The position numbers were made by a program, and so were the translations under genes. Below the pieces are notes generated by a model. The model ran no database searches. It was given only the letters and a program-made list of their open reading frames with translations, and was not told the DNA's origin. Positions 44,158-52,763 of a stretch of 64,000 bases of DNA are shown piece after piece. This DNA comes from CAYXDR01 sp046498185. Lineage in GTDB: Bacteria; Desulfobacterota; DSM-4660; Desulfatiglandales; Desulfatiglandaceae. The first letter of the stretch is position 1. Every line of letters begins with the position of its first letter. The stretch lies in assembly GCA_046498185.1 (NCBI GenBank), contig JAWOBE010000179.1, positions 1 to 64,000 of the forward strand, written 5' to 3'.

Positions 44158-44310
44158 ATGGCAACCCCGGATAGAAATAAAAAACGCCACCATCTTACAC
44201 CGGCTGAGGCTATACTCGAAAGTATCTCGGCCGGCGTTTTCACTGTTGACATGGACTGGATCGTCACGTCTTTCAACCGTGCGGCCGAACAAATTACTGG
44301 AGTGCCTCGT
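44158..44310 (+). pseudogene. Truncated PAS-domain remnant of a sigma-54 activator
   Basis: The frame from 44158 reads PAEAILESISAGVFTVDMDWIVTSFNRAAEQITGVPR, which closely matches the PAS start of the sigma-54 activator at 55278-56678 (TEIILESISDGVFTVDHEWRVTSFNGAAEKITGIAR). After this point similarity stops abruptly and no AAA+ or Fis domain follows before the opposing DUF364 gene. It is best read as the residual 5' end of a paralogous activator gene. Confidence 0.65.
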
Positions 44311-44383
44311 CATTTACAAGAAGTGGCGCGGTTGCCGATTTTTTTGAATAATAATAGAAAAAGCAAAGAGCTGAGACCTTGTG

Positions 44384-45145
44384 TCAATGTGCATGGCAAT
44401 AAACATGGGCATCGGTAAGGTATGCGATTCCAGCACCGGTAACCCCATAAAAAACCAGCGGTTTCCCGTTCAGCAAAGTTCGATGCGTATTGTTCACGAA
44501 CGTACTTCCCGTAGCGAATATCACGGTACACCAATCTATTACTTCAGCGGTTTTATCTACATCCTCAATGAACACCCCGTACTTTGATTTACCTACGTTT
44601 TCCGAATCCAGGTCGGTCACGCGAATAGGAAAATGACGTCCCAAGTGATCTACCATCGCTGGCTGCAAGCCGATGAAACCGATGCGGGGATTCGGAAAAC
44701 GTGACCCCACATAGTCGACCATCTGCTCCGCGCATCGCTCGGGCTCTTCATCTTTGCAATGAACGGTTATGTCAATTATTTCCAAACTTCTGAGCACCGC
44801 GTTTAAAGTGGAGACAAACACCGCCCGCCGGAAATTGTTGCTGGGTTCCATACGCAACACATCCTCGAGGGTACCGTTGAAATCACCCGGCATATCGGTA
44901 AACGCTTGGCCCTTCGCACCGTCGAATGTGGCTTCTACCATTACTTCTTTTCCCTTTATCAGAGGAAAATCCGTCCGTTCAGGATCTCCGATCGATTCCT
45001 TGGAAGAAAGGCTACGCGCGCTGACGACGCTTACGGCGTGCCCTGTAATGCGCCGCTCCTCTGAGATATCCCTGATACATTCGGCAAGCCTATTATATGT
45101 CAGATCTGAGATTGGTATCACCCCACGATATTTATTTTTTTTCAT
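44384..45145 (-). CDS. DUF364 (putative heavy-metal chelation domain) protein
   Basis: 253 residues from the ATG at 45145 (AGAGGAAAG upstream). Features of the DUF364/Fes1-like family: an enolase-like N-terminal half, then NPRIGFIGLQPAMVDHLG, VTDLDSENVG, and CTVIFATGSTFVNNTHRTLL near the end. Family members are linked to metal-cofactor and siderophore-like metabolism, but the reaction is unknown. Here it is the last gene of a TRAP transporter unit that starts with a tungsten/molybdenum enzyme, which suggests a role around oxyanion or metal-chelate uptake; that is inference. Confidence 0.8.
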   Translation of the reverse strand: MKKNKYRGVIPISDLTYNRLAECIRDISEERRITGHAVSVVSARSLSSKESIGDPERTDFPLIKGKEVMVEATFDGAKGQAFTDMPGDFNGTLEDVLRMEPSNNFRRAVFVSTLNAVLRSLEIIDITVHCKDEEPERCAEQMVDYVGSRFPNPRIGFIGLQPAMVDHLGRHFPIRVTDLDSENVGKSKYGVFIEDVDKTAEVIDWCTVIFATGSTFVNNTHRTLLNGKPLVFYGVTGAGIAYLTDAHVYCHAH

Positions 45146-45225
45146 TCTTTCCTCTATGTTCCCCCGGCATCCGGTAGAGAAACCTCCATCAAAACGCATC
45201 CACCGAACATCTCTATTTACACCGA

Positions 45226-46524
45226 TTATTTCATCATATCGGGCAAAAATAGAACAATCTGGGGAAAAACAGTAATAAGAATTGTGGCCAAGGCCATGAG
45301 CCCAAAAAACGGCATTGCAGCCCGCGCTATGGTTAAAATGTCGTCGTTGTTCAAACTGCTGATTACAAAAAGATTGAACCCGACAGGAGGCGTAATCTGG
45401 GCCAGTTCTATCATTAACACCAGGAATACCCCGAACCAGACTGGATCAAATCCAGCAACAGTGACAAGCGGCAGCACGATCGGAGTCGTCATTACGATCA
45501 TCGAAAAACCATCCACCAAACAGCCCAGGCCGATATAAAGGAAACTCAGAATCAGTATCAACACGTAGGGAGACAACTCCATCTCGGTGACCATAATCGT
45601 CAGCTTACGCGTAATCCCCAGGTAACCAACAACCACGGAGAGGTAAGTGGCGCCCATTACGATCAGCATAATCATACAGCTCGTCTTAACCGCCCCCATA
45701 AGGCTTTCGGAGAAAATTTTTTGATCCATGCTCCGGCTTACAACCGCGAAAACAAGCGATCCAACCACACCCACAGCCCCGGCTTCGGTTGGAGTCGCCC
45801 AGCCGGCATACAAACTGCCCAGAACCACGATAATCAAAAAAAACACCGGAGCGATTTCCGGGATCGCGCGCACCCGCTGGCCCCAGGTGTGGAATTCGCT
45901 ACCAGCGGGCGCAAGGCTTGGGTTGAGAAGACAGCGTAACATTATATAACCAGCAAACAAACCGACGATCAAAACCCCAGGCAAAAATCCTCCTATAAAC
46001 AATTTGCCGATGCTCACATCACCGATGATTCCATAAACCAGCATCATCATGCTGGGCGGGATCAAAAATCCGAGGGTCCCTGCCCCGGCCAACGATCCCA
46101 CCGCCATTCGCTTGTCATATCCCCTGTCCCGGAGCTCCGGCACTGTTATTTTGCCGACCGTGGCTGTCGTGGCGGCCGATGAACCACTGACGGCTGCAAA
46201 AAAAGTGCACGCAAAAATGTTGACGTGCAGCAACCCACCCGGTATCCGATCCATCCAGGGCGTCAGACCGTTGAAGAGATTCTGCGAAATTTTACTTCTG
46301 AATAAAATTTCTCCCATCCACACAAACATCGGCAAAGCCATCATGGCCGAACCGCTCGTGCTATTCCACGCCACGTTGCTCATCACGGCACCGAAAGGCA
46401 TCTCGGTGAAAAACACGAAACCACCCACCCCGACGAGAAACAACGAAATACCTATCCAGACAGTCCCGCCCATGAAAACAAACAGTAGGGCGAATAAAGT
46501 CAACGAAACAGTGACAAGATCCAA
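45226..46524 (-). CDS. dctM: TRAP transporter large permease DctM
   Basis: 432 residues with about 12 membrane spans. DctM motifs: GRIL-like start replaced by TLFALLFVFMGGTVWIGISL, then CTFFAAVSGSSAATTATVG, GSLAGAGTLGFLIPPSMMMLVYG, and the C-terminal QITPPVGFNLFVISSL. Forms the ion-coupled permease with DctQ. Substrate not readable from this subunit. Confidence 0.95.
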   Translation of the reverse strand: MDLVTVSLTLFALLFVFMGGTVWIGISLFLVGVGGFVFFTEMPFGAVMSNVAWNSTSGSAMMALPMFVWMGEILFRSKISQNLFNGLTPWMDRIPGGLLHVNIFACTFFAAVSGSSAATTATVGKITVPELRDRGYDKRMAVGSLAGAGTLGFLIPPSMMMLVYGIIGDVSIGKLFIGGFLPGVLIVGLFAGYIMLRCLLNPSLAPAGSEFHTWGQRVRAIPEIAPVFFLIIVVLGSLYAGWATPTEAGAVGVVGSLVFAVVSRSMDQKIFSESLMGAVKTSCMIMLIVMGATYLSVVVGYLGITRKLTIMVTEMELSPYVLILILSFLYIGLGCLVDGFSMIVMTTPIVLPLVTVAGFDPVWFGVFLVLMIELAQITPPVGFNLFVISSLNNDDILTIARAAMPFFGLMALATILITVFPQIVLFLPDMMK

Positions 46525-46584
46525 GGTTCAACTCCTTTAAGTCCCCGGCTGGCATGATACAACAGCCGATCGGACTCGAATGGA

Positions 46585-47121
46585 TTATCGGCCCAGCGCG
46601 TGGGATTCCTCCCTCGCGGCCGACTCATCCGTCCCGTTCTTCAGCAAGTCGACAGCCCGCAGGATCTCACCGAAGAATTGGAAGGTCATCAAGAATGCGC
46701 CCAGCAGCATGAAAAACTGGGGTATCGCCAAATAGGTCTCCGAAATCTGCATCGAGCGGGACCGACTGACCACAGAATCCCAGAAAAACAATGTTACGAA
46801 ATAAGTCAGCCCAGCGAAAAAAATCAGTCCAACTGAAAAACAAATGATATCCAGATAAATCCGAGGTCGTCCCTGAACGGCCTTCAACAGGAATGTCATC
46901 CGTATATGGCCCCTTTCGCGCAAGGTGTAGGCCAGCGCACAGAAAGTCAGACCACACATCAGGTAACCGGAGTATTCTTCGGTTACAAACAGGGTATTGC
47001 TGAAACCGGTGCGCAAAACGATTTCGATGACCACCAGCGCCAGCCCGGCGCAAAGCATAACTCCAGCTAAAACCCCTCCCCCAAAAGAAAGACGGTCGAT
47101 CCATCGAACCAATGTTTTCAT
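46585..47121 (-). CDS. dctQ: TRAP transporter small permease DctQ
   Basis: 178 residues with four predicted membrane helices; DctQ blocks EIVLRTGFSNTLFVTEEYSGYLMCGLTFCALAYTLRERGHIRM are typical (VTEEYSGYLM region). Partner of DctM; starts about 60 bases upstream of it. Confidence 0.93.
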   Translation of the reverse strand: MKTLVRWIDRLSFGGGVLAGVMLCAGLALVVIEIVLRTGFSNTLFVTEEYSGYLMCGLTFCALAYTLRERGHIRMTFLLKAVQGRPRIYLDIICFSVGLIFFAGLTYFVTLFFWDSVVSRSRSMQISETYLAIPQFFMLLGAFLMTFQFFGEILRAVDLLKNGTDESAAREESHALGR

Positions 47122-47173
47122 AAAAAAAACTCCCCGGGACTCTTCCGGCCCGGTTAAAACTTCTCAGGAGGAA

Positions 47174-47201
47174 CCCCCGGCCGGCTCCGGCCGGCCGGGG
47201 G
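47174..47201. other. Very strong GC hairpin between dctP and dctQ
   Basis: A perfect 12-bp GC stem (47174-47185 with 47190-47201) and a four-base loop directly follows dctP. No T run follows on the minus strand, so it is more likely an mRNA-stabilising or processing hairpin that favours the binding-protein message than a classical terminator. Confidence 0.7.
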
Positions 47202-47227
47202 AATACCACACACTTCGATGTATGTCT

Positions 47228-48220
47228 CTAGCGTTTTACCTTTGCCATAAACTCCTTGTAAAGCGCCTTCGCGTCATACGGGGCTTTCTCAACCCAGTCG
47301 CTGCGTATCCCTGCGGTGATTTCACTAAGCTCATTCATCAGCTCTTTGGAAGGCCGCACAGTTTCGATTCCGTTCTCGTTGCAGATGGCTTCCTTTTCTT
47401 TGTCGATTTCAGCCACCTTTTTCCACATGATCGCTTCCATCTCCTGGCCCAGCTTGACAAGGGTTTCCTGGGTTTTCTCGTCCAGCTTGTTAAATGCCTT
47501 CAGATTTACGTTGACCATGTCGGTGGCGATCGTGATGTTCAATGGATGATAGTAATTGAGAACTTCCCAGAATTTGCCATCAACGCCGGTGGGAGTCGAA
47601 GTGATGACTGAATCTATCAACCCTGTCGCCAGCGAAGAATAAACCTCGGAAAAAGGCAGCGCATAAGGTGTGCCGCCGGTCGCTTCCACCACAAGCGCCC
47701 CGTTTTTGTCATAGGTCCGGGTCTTCAGCCCCTGCATATCCTCGACCGTGGTAATCTTATTTTTGCTCCAAAGCCCGGCACCCGGCCAAGGGGCGATGTA
47801 GAGAATTTTCTGCTTCCATTTTTCAGCCGCTTTATCGAAATAAGGGCGGGCCGTATCATTGAGCAACTTGGCCTCTTCGAAGCTATGGACCAGGAAGGGA
47901 AGCGTAACGATCTGGAAAATCTTTTCATCTCCAGCCACCCCTGAAACCAGCATATCGGATAGCGGCACCAGCCCGTCACGCACTGCTTTCAGCAGTTCCG
48001 GGCCCTTATAGCCCAGGGCTCCGCCGGAGTTGACGATGATTTCAAGCTCACCGCCGGTTGCTTCCTTCACTTTCGCGGCGAATTCTTCCAAACCTATTGA
48101 ATGATGATTGTTCGGCGGCCAGACCGAGTTAGCGTTCCACGTGGTCTTGGCGCCGCAGGGAGCGGCCGTAAAAACCGCCAGAACCATTACTCCAATTGCG
48201 AATGAAAGCATCTTTTTCAT
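47228..48220 (-). CDS. dctP: TRAP transporter periplasmic substrate-binding protein DctP
   Basis: 330 residues from the ATG at 48220 with AAAGGGG upstream; the longer open frame overlaps the ferredoxin gene and is rejected. Signal peptide MKKMLSFAIGVMVLAVFTAAPCGA. DctP fold signatures: NHHSIGLEEFAAKVKEATGGELEI, GLKTRTYDKNGALVVEATGGTPYALPFSEVYSSLATGLIDSV, and the conserved arginine in LKTRT that binds the substrate carboxylate. The transported molecule is unknown. Confidence 0.94.
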   Translation of the reverse strand: MKKMLSFAIGVMVLAVFTAAPCGAKTTWNANSVWPPNNHHSIGLEEFAAKVKEATGGELEIIVNSGGALGYKGPELLKAVRDGLVPLSDMLVSGVAGDEKIFQIVTLPFLVHSFEEAKLLNDTARPYFDKAAEKWKQKILYIAPWPGAGLWSKNKITTVEDMQGLKTRTYDKNGALVVEATGGTPYALPFSEVYSSLATGLIDSVITSTPTGVDGKFWEVLNYYHPLNITIATDMVNVNLKAFNKLDEKTQETLVKLGQEMEAIMWKKVAEIDKEKEAICNENGIETVRPSKELMNELSEITAGIRSDWVEKAPYDAKALYKEFMAKVKR

Positions 48221-48248
48221 AAATGACCCCTTTCTATTGATTAAATAA

Positions 48249-48536
48249 TCAATCGCAGCCCGCCTCAAAGACGGACACATTTTGCGCCGAATGGCGCTTA
48301 TCCCTCTTGATGTCAACCGGTCCTTTAATAGCTCCGACCGGACAAAAAGATACACAAAGCGGGCGCCGGCAATCGCTGCATAAATCATCCACAACTACAG
48401 TCAAAGTGCCGTCGTCTTCGAACGTAACATGAATGCCCGCTTCGGCCGGATTGAAATGCCCGTACCGTGCAAAAGAGCAGGCGAGTTCGCAAAGTCGGCA
48501 ACCCACGCAACGCTCCACATTAACCGTTATCGACAT
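48249..48536 (-). CDS. 4Fe-4S ferredoxin-type protein, partner of the aldehyde oxidoreductase
   Basis: 95 residues. Two cluster motifs: CVGCRLCELACSF and CSDCRRPLCVSFCPVGAI, the second with an altered spacing, as in AOR-associated electron-transfer subunits (AorA/HycB-like). The start overlaps the end of the AOR gene by ten bases, so they are translationally coupled. It probably accepts electrons from the tungsten enzyme. Confidence 0.92.
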   Translation of the reverse strand: MSITVNVERCVGCRLCELACSFARYGHFNPAEAGIHVTFEDDGTLTVVVDDLCSDCRRPLCVSFCPVGAIKGPVDIKRDKRHSAQNVSVFEAGCD

Positions 48537-50461
48537 CCCGCCGCTTCTCCCCGGGAAGGCAGTCTGATCCCAGCAGCCTCCAGCCTTTCAACGGCTTCGG
48601 CCAGATCGACCTCCTGAACCCGTTCCCTGGTCGGTCTGCCGCTTGACAGATCATACCCGTGGACACGATAGTAGTCATTGAGCATTTCTTCCCAGCGTTC
48701 CGGATCCAGGTACTGCCCTTTGAAAGGCCCTTCCTCCACCGGTATGGATGCCAGTTTTTCCGGTGGTCGAACATCATTGCGATCCAACCCGGCGTGCAAA
48801 ATATTGAATAAATGCTCCAACACCTGAAGCCTTGCGCCCTCATTCATCAGGTCTTCTGCAGTATGATTGATCCCGGTTACCAGCTGGTAAAAACGGGCGA
48901 TCTGCTGCGGGGTGAACAGCCCCAGCTCCATCCACATGGAAGGGAGATAGCAAAGGCCCATCATGTCAACCACGCCCTTGTAATTTTCATACCACATGAC
49001 CAAGTCGGCTTTGTTTTCGTAGACGGTAGGATCTTTAACATCGGCGATTCCGAAATAAGCCACGCTCTGTTCCGGGCTGATACGTTTAGCTTCGACGGCA
49101 GGCGCTCCTCTCAAATGCCCACCGCCTTTCGTGCTGGTGATTATCCCCAGCGCCCATGCCTTATGCGAACGCATCGCTGCTTCCATCAAGGCGTTGCCTT
49201 GAGCGGTCACTGTCAATCGCTCACTACCGCGCCCCACATGACGCGCAGCCGCAACAACCCCGCCGGCCAAAACATCACCGAACCCGGTGCGTGAAGCGAT
49301 TTGCTCTACCAGCCGTAATAGGGGCCGCCCATCAGACCAGCTCAACTTCAACCCCCCTGTGTCACCTTCCTGGATCAAACCATTTTCAAAGCACTCCACA
49401 GCCCAGGCCAACACCGCCGAAGTATGGTCACCATCCAGTCCAAGGCGGTTGGTCAGCAAATGCAACCTCATTACCATTTCAGGGTCGGTTACATCCAGAT
49501 TCGACGCGAATGCCCTCCAGGAATTCGCCTGAAGGCCTTCACACACTCGTCCCTCTACTCGGTATATCGCACTACAATAAATTGGGCACGCGAAACAGGC
49601 GTGACGCCGGACCAAATAACGCTCGTCGATTGTTGCGCGGTCGACCCGCGATATAGTCTCATTGTTCCAAAACCCCCGGCTCATATTGCGAACCGCGTGG
49701 GGCCTGTTTTCCCCGGGCAGCAGATAGGCTGCAAGCGTTCCACCCTGCCTGTGAACACGCACGAACGGGCTTTTTTCGATCGTTTCGCGGTTGAATCGAA
49801 GGACTTCGCTCAGAAGTGCATCCGGATGAGCCGCAGTGACCGACCCGGTACCCCGTACAGCAACGGCCTTGAGATTCTTTGCACCGAAGACGGCACCGCT
49901 CCCACCATAACCTGCGGCCCTTCCCCTGTCCCCTATAATACATGCAAATTGGACCAGGTTCTCTCCTGCAGCACCAATGCAAAGAGTCTTTAGACGTGGT
50001 TCCTTTTCGAGAAGTTTTATGCGGTTTTCGGTCTCCCAGGTGTCAAACCCGCGAAGTGACTCAGCATCGCGAAAAAATACGCAGCCGTCTTTTAAATAAA
50101 GGTAAACGAGCCGATTGCTTCGTCCCTGAATCACGACATTATCGAATCCGGCGAATTTCATCTCCGGGGCGAAATGGCCACCCAAATTAGCGGAACCGAC
50201 ACCGCCTGTGATCCGGTTTCGAAAATCCACCGCGAGTCGACTGGCACCAGGTATAAAAGTACCCACCAACGGCCCGGCACCTAGAATAAGTGGATTTTGC
50301 GGATCGGATTCATTAACTCCCGGTTCCTGGAGATCGAAAAGTAAGCGCTGATTTACACCCCGGCCGCCGATCAGTTCAGGTTCCGGTTCCGTCGTGACGA
50401 TACGGTACTTTTCGTCCGTTAAATCAATGAAACAAATTTTAACCGTACGCCCGCCAGGCAT
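48527..50461 (-). CDS. Aldehyde:ferredoxin oxidoreductase family tungsten/molybdenum enzyme
   Basis: 644 residues from the ATG at 50461, preceded by AGAGAG; an in-frame ATG at 50560 would add 33 residues but has no ribosome site. AOR features: pterin-binding N-domain (GGRGVNQRLLFDL, GASRLAVDFRNRITGGVGSANLGG), the 4Fe-4S motif CFACPIYC near residue 290, DGDHTSAVLAWAVEC, and the later GLCYLPSMW cysteine. These enzymes oxidise aldehydes, or reduce carboxylates, with ferredoxin. It is transcribed ahead of its ferredoxin and the TRAP transporter. Confidence 0.92.
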   Translation of the reverse strand: MPGGRTVKICFIDLTDEKYRIVTTEPEPELIGGRGVNQRLLFDLQEPGVNESDPQNPLILGAGPLVGTFIPGASRLAVDFRNRITGGVGSANLGGHFAPEMKFAGFDNVVIQGRSNRLVYLYLKDGCVFFRDAESLRGFDTWETENRIKLLEKEPRLKTLCIGAAGENLVQFACIIGDRGRAAGYGGSGAVFGAKNLKAVAVRGTGSVTAAHPDALLSEVLRFNRETIEKSPFVRVHRQGGTLAAYLLPGENRPHAVRNMSRGFWNNETISRVDRATIDERYLVRRHACFACPIYCSAIYRVEGRVCEGLQANSWRAFASNLDVTDPEMVMRLHLLTNRLGLDGDHTSAVLAWAVECFENGLIQEGDTGGLKLSWSDGRPLLRLVEQIASRTGFGDVLAGGVVAAARHVGRGSERLTVTAQGNALMEAAMRSHKAWALGIITSTKGGGHLRGAPAVEAKRISPEQSVAYFGIADVKDPTVYENKADLVMWYENYKGVVDMMGLCYLPSMWMELGLFTPQQIARFYQLVTGINHTAEDLMNEGARLQVLEHLFNILHAGLDRNDVRPPEKLASIPVEEGPFKGQYLDPERWEEMLNDYYRVHGYDLSSGRPTRERVQEVDLAEAVERLEAAGIRLPSRGEAAGCR

Positions 50462-50616
50462 TGTTGATTTCTCTCTCTTTAATTGTACAGAAAAAATACC
50501 TTTATCACAAACCCTTAGTTTAAAAGAAACATCATCAGCAGTCAAGAAGAAGGCCGACATTTATATTGAGAAAAACAGATGAAAATTATATAAAGATAGT
50601 TGCAAAAATAATCAAA

Positions 50617-50633
50617 TTTCTACAAAGTAGAAA
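50617..50633. other. Hairpin in AT-rich spacer upstream of the AOR gene
   Basis: TTTCTAC-AAA-GTAGAAA is a perfect 7-bp stem in the spacer 50462-50670. The spacer is AT-rich with runs of T/A; the hairpin may terminate DUF89 transcription weakly or be an operator for the AOR unit. No good promoter was recognised. Confidence 0.45.
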
Positions 50634-50670
50634 AATTTTTTTCTTTTTGAAACAAAATAACTTATCATTT

Positions 50671-51525
50671 TCAGCAGGTGAAGCTGCGACTGTCTTTTAA
50701 AACCATTACACCGGTTTCGGTCCCGATATGTTGTGCGATAACCGGGCATTTTACTTTCAATAAAAAAAATATCGGAGCTTTTTCCCCCGCCAGGCTCTCA
50801 TAATTGCCCTGCCCTTTGCTTATAATAATATCTGCACTGTTGAAAATTTCTACGAATCGCTCTGAACATCTCTTCAATAGCGTTCCAGGAGCATCACACC
50901 CGGATGAAACAACCCGGGCGACTTCACAGAGGCCGCTTTTTTCTGCGTCTTCGATTGTCGCATCATTTATAATCGGGGCCCCCCGTACAGCATAGATTAC
51001 ATCTTTTGCAATAGTTTCAATCAGTATTTTATCGAAAATCGTCTCGCCTGCGTTGTCTCCCAGGTAAAGAACCCGCCTCGCCGCTTCCAGCCGCTGTCGG
51101 AAGGATTCATAATCGTCTATCGCGAGCTCCTGGGAAAGAAAACCCTTCATTTCCCGCGCAAGGTCGAAATTCTGATCGGCGCCGGGGTCGATGACGTTTC
51201 CGGCTATCGCCACCAGAACCGAGGTCCGGAGGGTATCCTCCGAACGCTCAACAACCGATTTGAGCTCAGGATAAAAAGATTTTGCCGTTTCAATGCTTTT
51301 TTCCTTGTAGCTCTCAAACGGGTCGACTTTACCGGTCACTTCTCGAACCACCCTGTAAATCAATCTTGCGGTCTCGGGTGGAGAACTGTCCAGCGGTATA
51401 TCCGGCACCAATCCCGCAACCCTGTCCAGGATCTCCTTGACCGTTGATTCATCATCGGCGGCAGCCCTTCCGGCGAAAAGAGCCTGTCTGAAAAAACACG
51501 GAATACATTCAAGATATGTGTTCAT
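50671..51525 (-). CDS. DUF89 (ARMT1-like) damage-control phosphatase family protein
   Basis: 284 residues from the ATG at 51525, giving the family's N-terminus MNTYLECIPCFFRQAL; the longer frame overlaps the HD gene extensively. Metal-binding GDNAGETIFDKILIE is the family hallmark, followed by VRGAPIINDATIEDA and SKGQGNYESL. DUF89 proteins (AF1104/PF2047 type) are phosphatases thought to remove damaged phosphometabolites. It overlaps the HD-domain gene by 17 bases, suggesting a common task. Confidence 0.9.
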   Translation of the reverse strand: MNTYLECIPCFFRQALFAGRAAADDESTVKEILDRVAGLVPDIPLDSSPPETARLIYRVVREVTGKVDPFESYKEKSIETAKSFYPELKSVVERSEDTLRTSVLVAIAGNVIDPGADQNFDLAREMKGFLSQELAIDDYESFRQRLEAARRVLYLGDNAGETIFDKILIETIAKDVIYAVRGAPIINDATIEDAEKSGLCEVARVVSSGCDAPGTLLKRCSERFVEIFNSADIIISKGQGNYESLAGEKAPIFFLLKVKCPVIAQHIGTETGVMVLKDSRSFTC

Positions 51526-52321
51526 ATGCCTTAAAACTCTCTTCACCCCCGGCCAGGTGCTGGAAGGCCCGGTCGTATATTCTATCGATTTGCACGGAGT
51601 CCCTGGGAAGAGCACCGCGGATCTTGGGGAGATAATCCCTTTCCCTTACGAGCTGAAAAGTCCTGGGAAAATTCAGATCGTAGACCCACCCGATCTGAAG
51701 CAGTTTGAAGTCGTTCAACGTCTCAAGATCCTTCATTCGAGCCACCCTGCCATTCATCAACGCATCGTATACGTTATCGGAAACGCGGTCATCGTCGGAC
51801 AATCCCAGTTCAAGGCTTCGCTTCCGCCTGTTTTCTGAATTTTGATAATATTCCGTTACCACTCGCAGAATATCGACCTTGTCCGCATCTCTGAGCAATT
51901 TCAAGAAAAACACGCACCGACCGTTCGCTTCAACCGGCAGATCTGCGCGGTTATGAGCCCCGACCGTCCGAAGAATAATATCGGCCTCTTCAACCTCCAG
52001 CCCGTCAACCAGACCTTCCCCTTGTATCACTCTGACTCCGAGGGCACCGTGGTCCTCGGACTTGTGATCGGCAAACGTCCGGTAACGGCTGTATTGCTCA
52101 AACCTGCCGATGTCATGCAAAAGCGCAATGGCTTCGGCAAGCCACAGGTCCTCTTCAGCCAGGCCGAGGCTCCTGCCTATATCGAGAATCTCCTCCCGAA
52201 CCTTGTAGGTGTGCTCGGCTTTTAAATCAATGTTCTCCTGCACAACAGCATCACTCGAGGAAAACCTCTCGACATAATCCCTGAACCGGGTATTCAGCCA
52301 TGGTATGTATCCTGATTCCAT
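51509..52321 (-). CDS. HD-domain phosphohydrolase
   Basis: 270 residues. HD motif at LLHDIGRFEQYSRYRTF with the upstream His in EHTYKVREEI and downstream GAHNR and RDADKVDI, giving the complete divalent-metal site of the HD superfamily. Likely hydrolyses a phosphomonoester or nucleotide; the exact substrate is unknown. Coupled to the DUF89 gene. Located between this and CooT in the Ni-maturation/ferredoxin gene block. Confidence 0.9.
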   Translation of the reverse strand: MESGYIPWLNTRFRDYVERFSSSDAVVQENIDLKAEHTYKVREEILDIGRSLGLAEEDLWLAEAIALLHDIGRFEQYSRYRTFADHKSEDHGALGVRVIQGEGLVDGLEVEEADIILRTVGAHNRADLPVEANGRCVFFLKLLRDADKVDILRVVTEYYQNSENRRKRSLELGLSDDDRVSDNVYDALMNGRVARMKDLETLNDFKLLQIGWVYDLNFPRTFQLVRERDYLPKIRGALPRDSVQIDRIYDRAFQHLAGGEESFKAYEHIS

Positions 52322-52362
52322 TTGTCGGCTGATCCGATATCCTTTCTTCGTTAGGCAAAAAA

Positions 52363-52563
52363 TCAGGCGGCTTTTCCGCGTCCGAACATCACGAAATGCG
52401 AATCTATAAGGTCGATGGTTTGGATATCCCCATCAACGAAATGCCTCTCTCCGAATAGGTTTACAAGCCAGAATCCGCTATCATCGGCTTCTATCCGAGC
52501 CACATCCTTCATGATTTCCTTCTGCTCACCGCCTGAATCCATATACGCCGTGCTCAAACACAT
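52363..52563 (-). CDS. cooT: CooT-family nickel-binding protein
   Basis: 66 residues from the ATG at 52563, preceded by GGAGG at the correct spacing. The N-terminus MCLSTAYM is the CooT signature, in which Cys2 ligates nickel. CooT assists nickel insertion into carbon monoxide dehydrogenase. It begins about 40 bases upstream of the HD gene and about 200 bases downstream of the CooC-like ATPase, fitting a nickel-enzyme maturation context, though no CODH gene is in the window. Confidence 0.87.
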   Translation of the reverse strand: MCLSTAYMDSGGEQKEIMKDVARIEADDSGFWLVNLFGERHFVDGDIQTIDLIDSHFVMFGRGKAA

Positions 52564-52671
52564 AATTGCCTCCAAACAGTTTTGAATAATCCGGCGGGAG
52601 TATTCACCCCCGCCGATGAGAATTCCCTTTTTGTCCTATCAACTTCGGATTCAGTATCGCAATCTGGGTCG

Positions 52672-52711
52672 AAAAAGCGGCAGCGTCAAACTTCGCTAGC
52701 GCTACCGACCC
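52672..52711 (-). terminator. Probable terminator after the CooC-like gene
   Basis: On the minus strand GGTAGCG pairs with CGCTGCC (one G-T/A-C weak position) and is followed by GCTTTTT; an outer GGGTCG/CGACCC pairing could form instead. It lies about 55 bases after the CooC stop. A second hairpin (CGGCGGG...CCCGCCG) lies nearer CooT. The rest of 52564-52763 shows no gene. Confidence 0.55.
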
Positions 52712-52763
52712 GGATAGCGACCTCGCCGAATCTTTATAGCAGTTGCTTTGTTATATTATAAAT

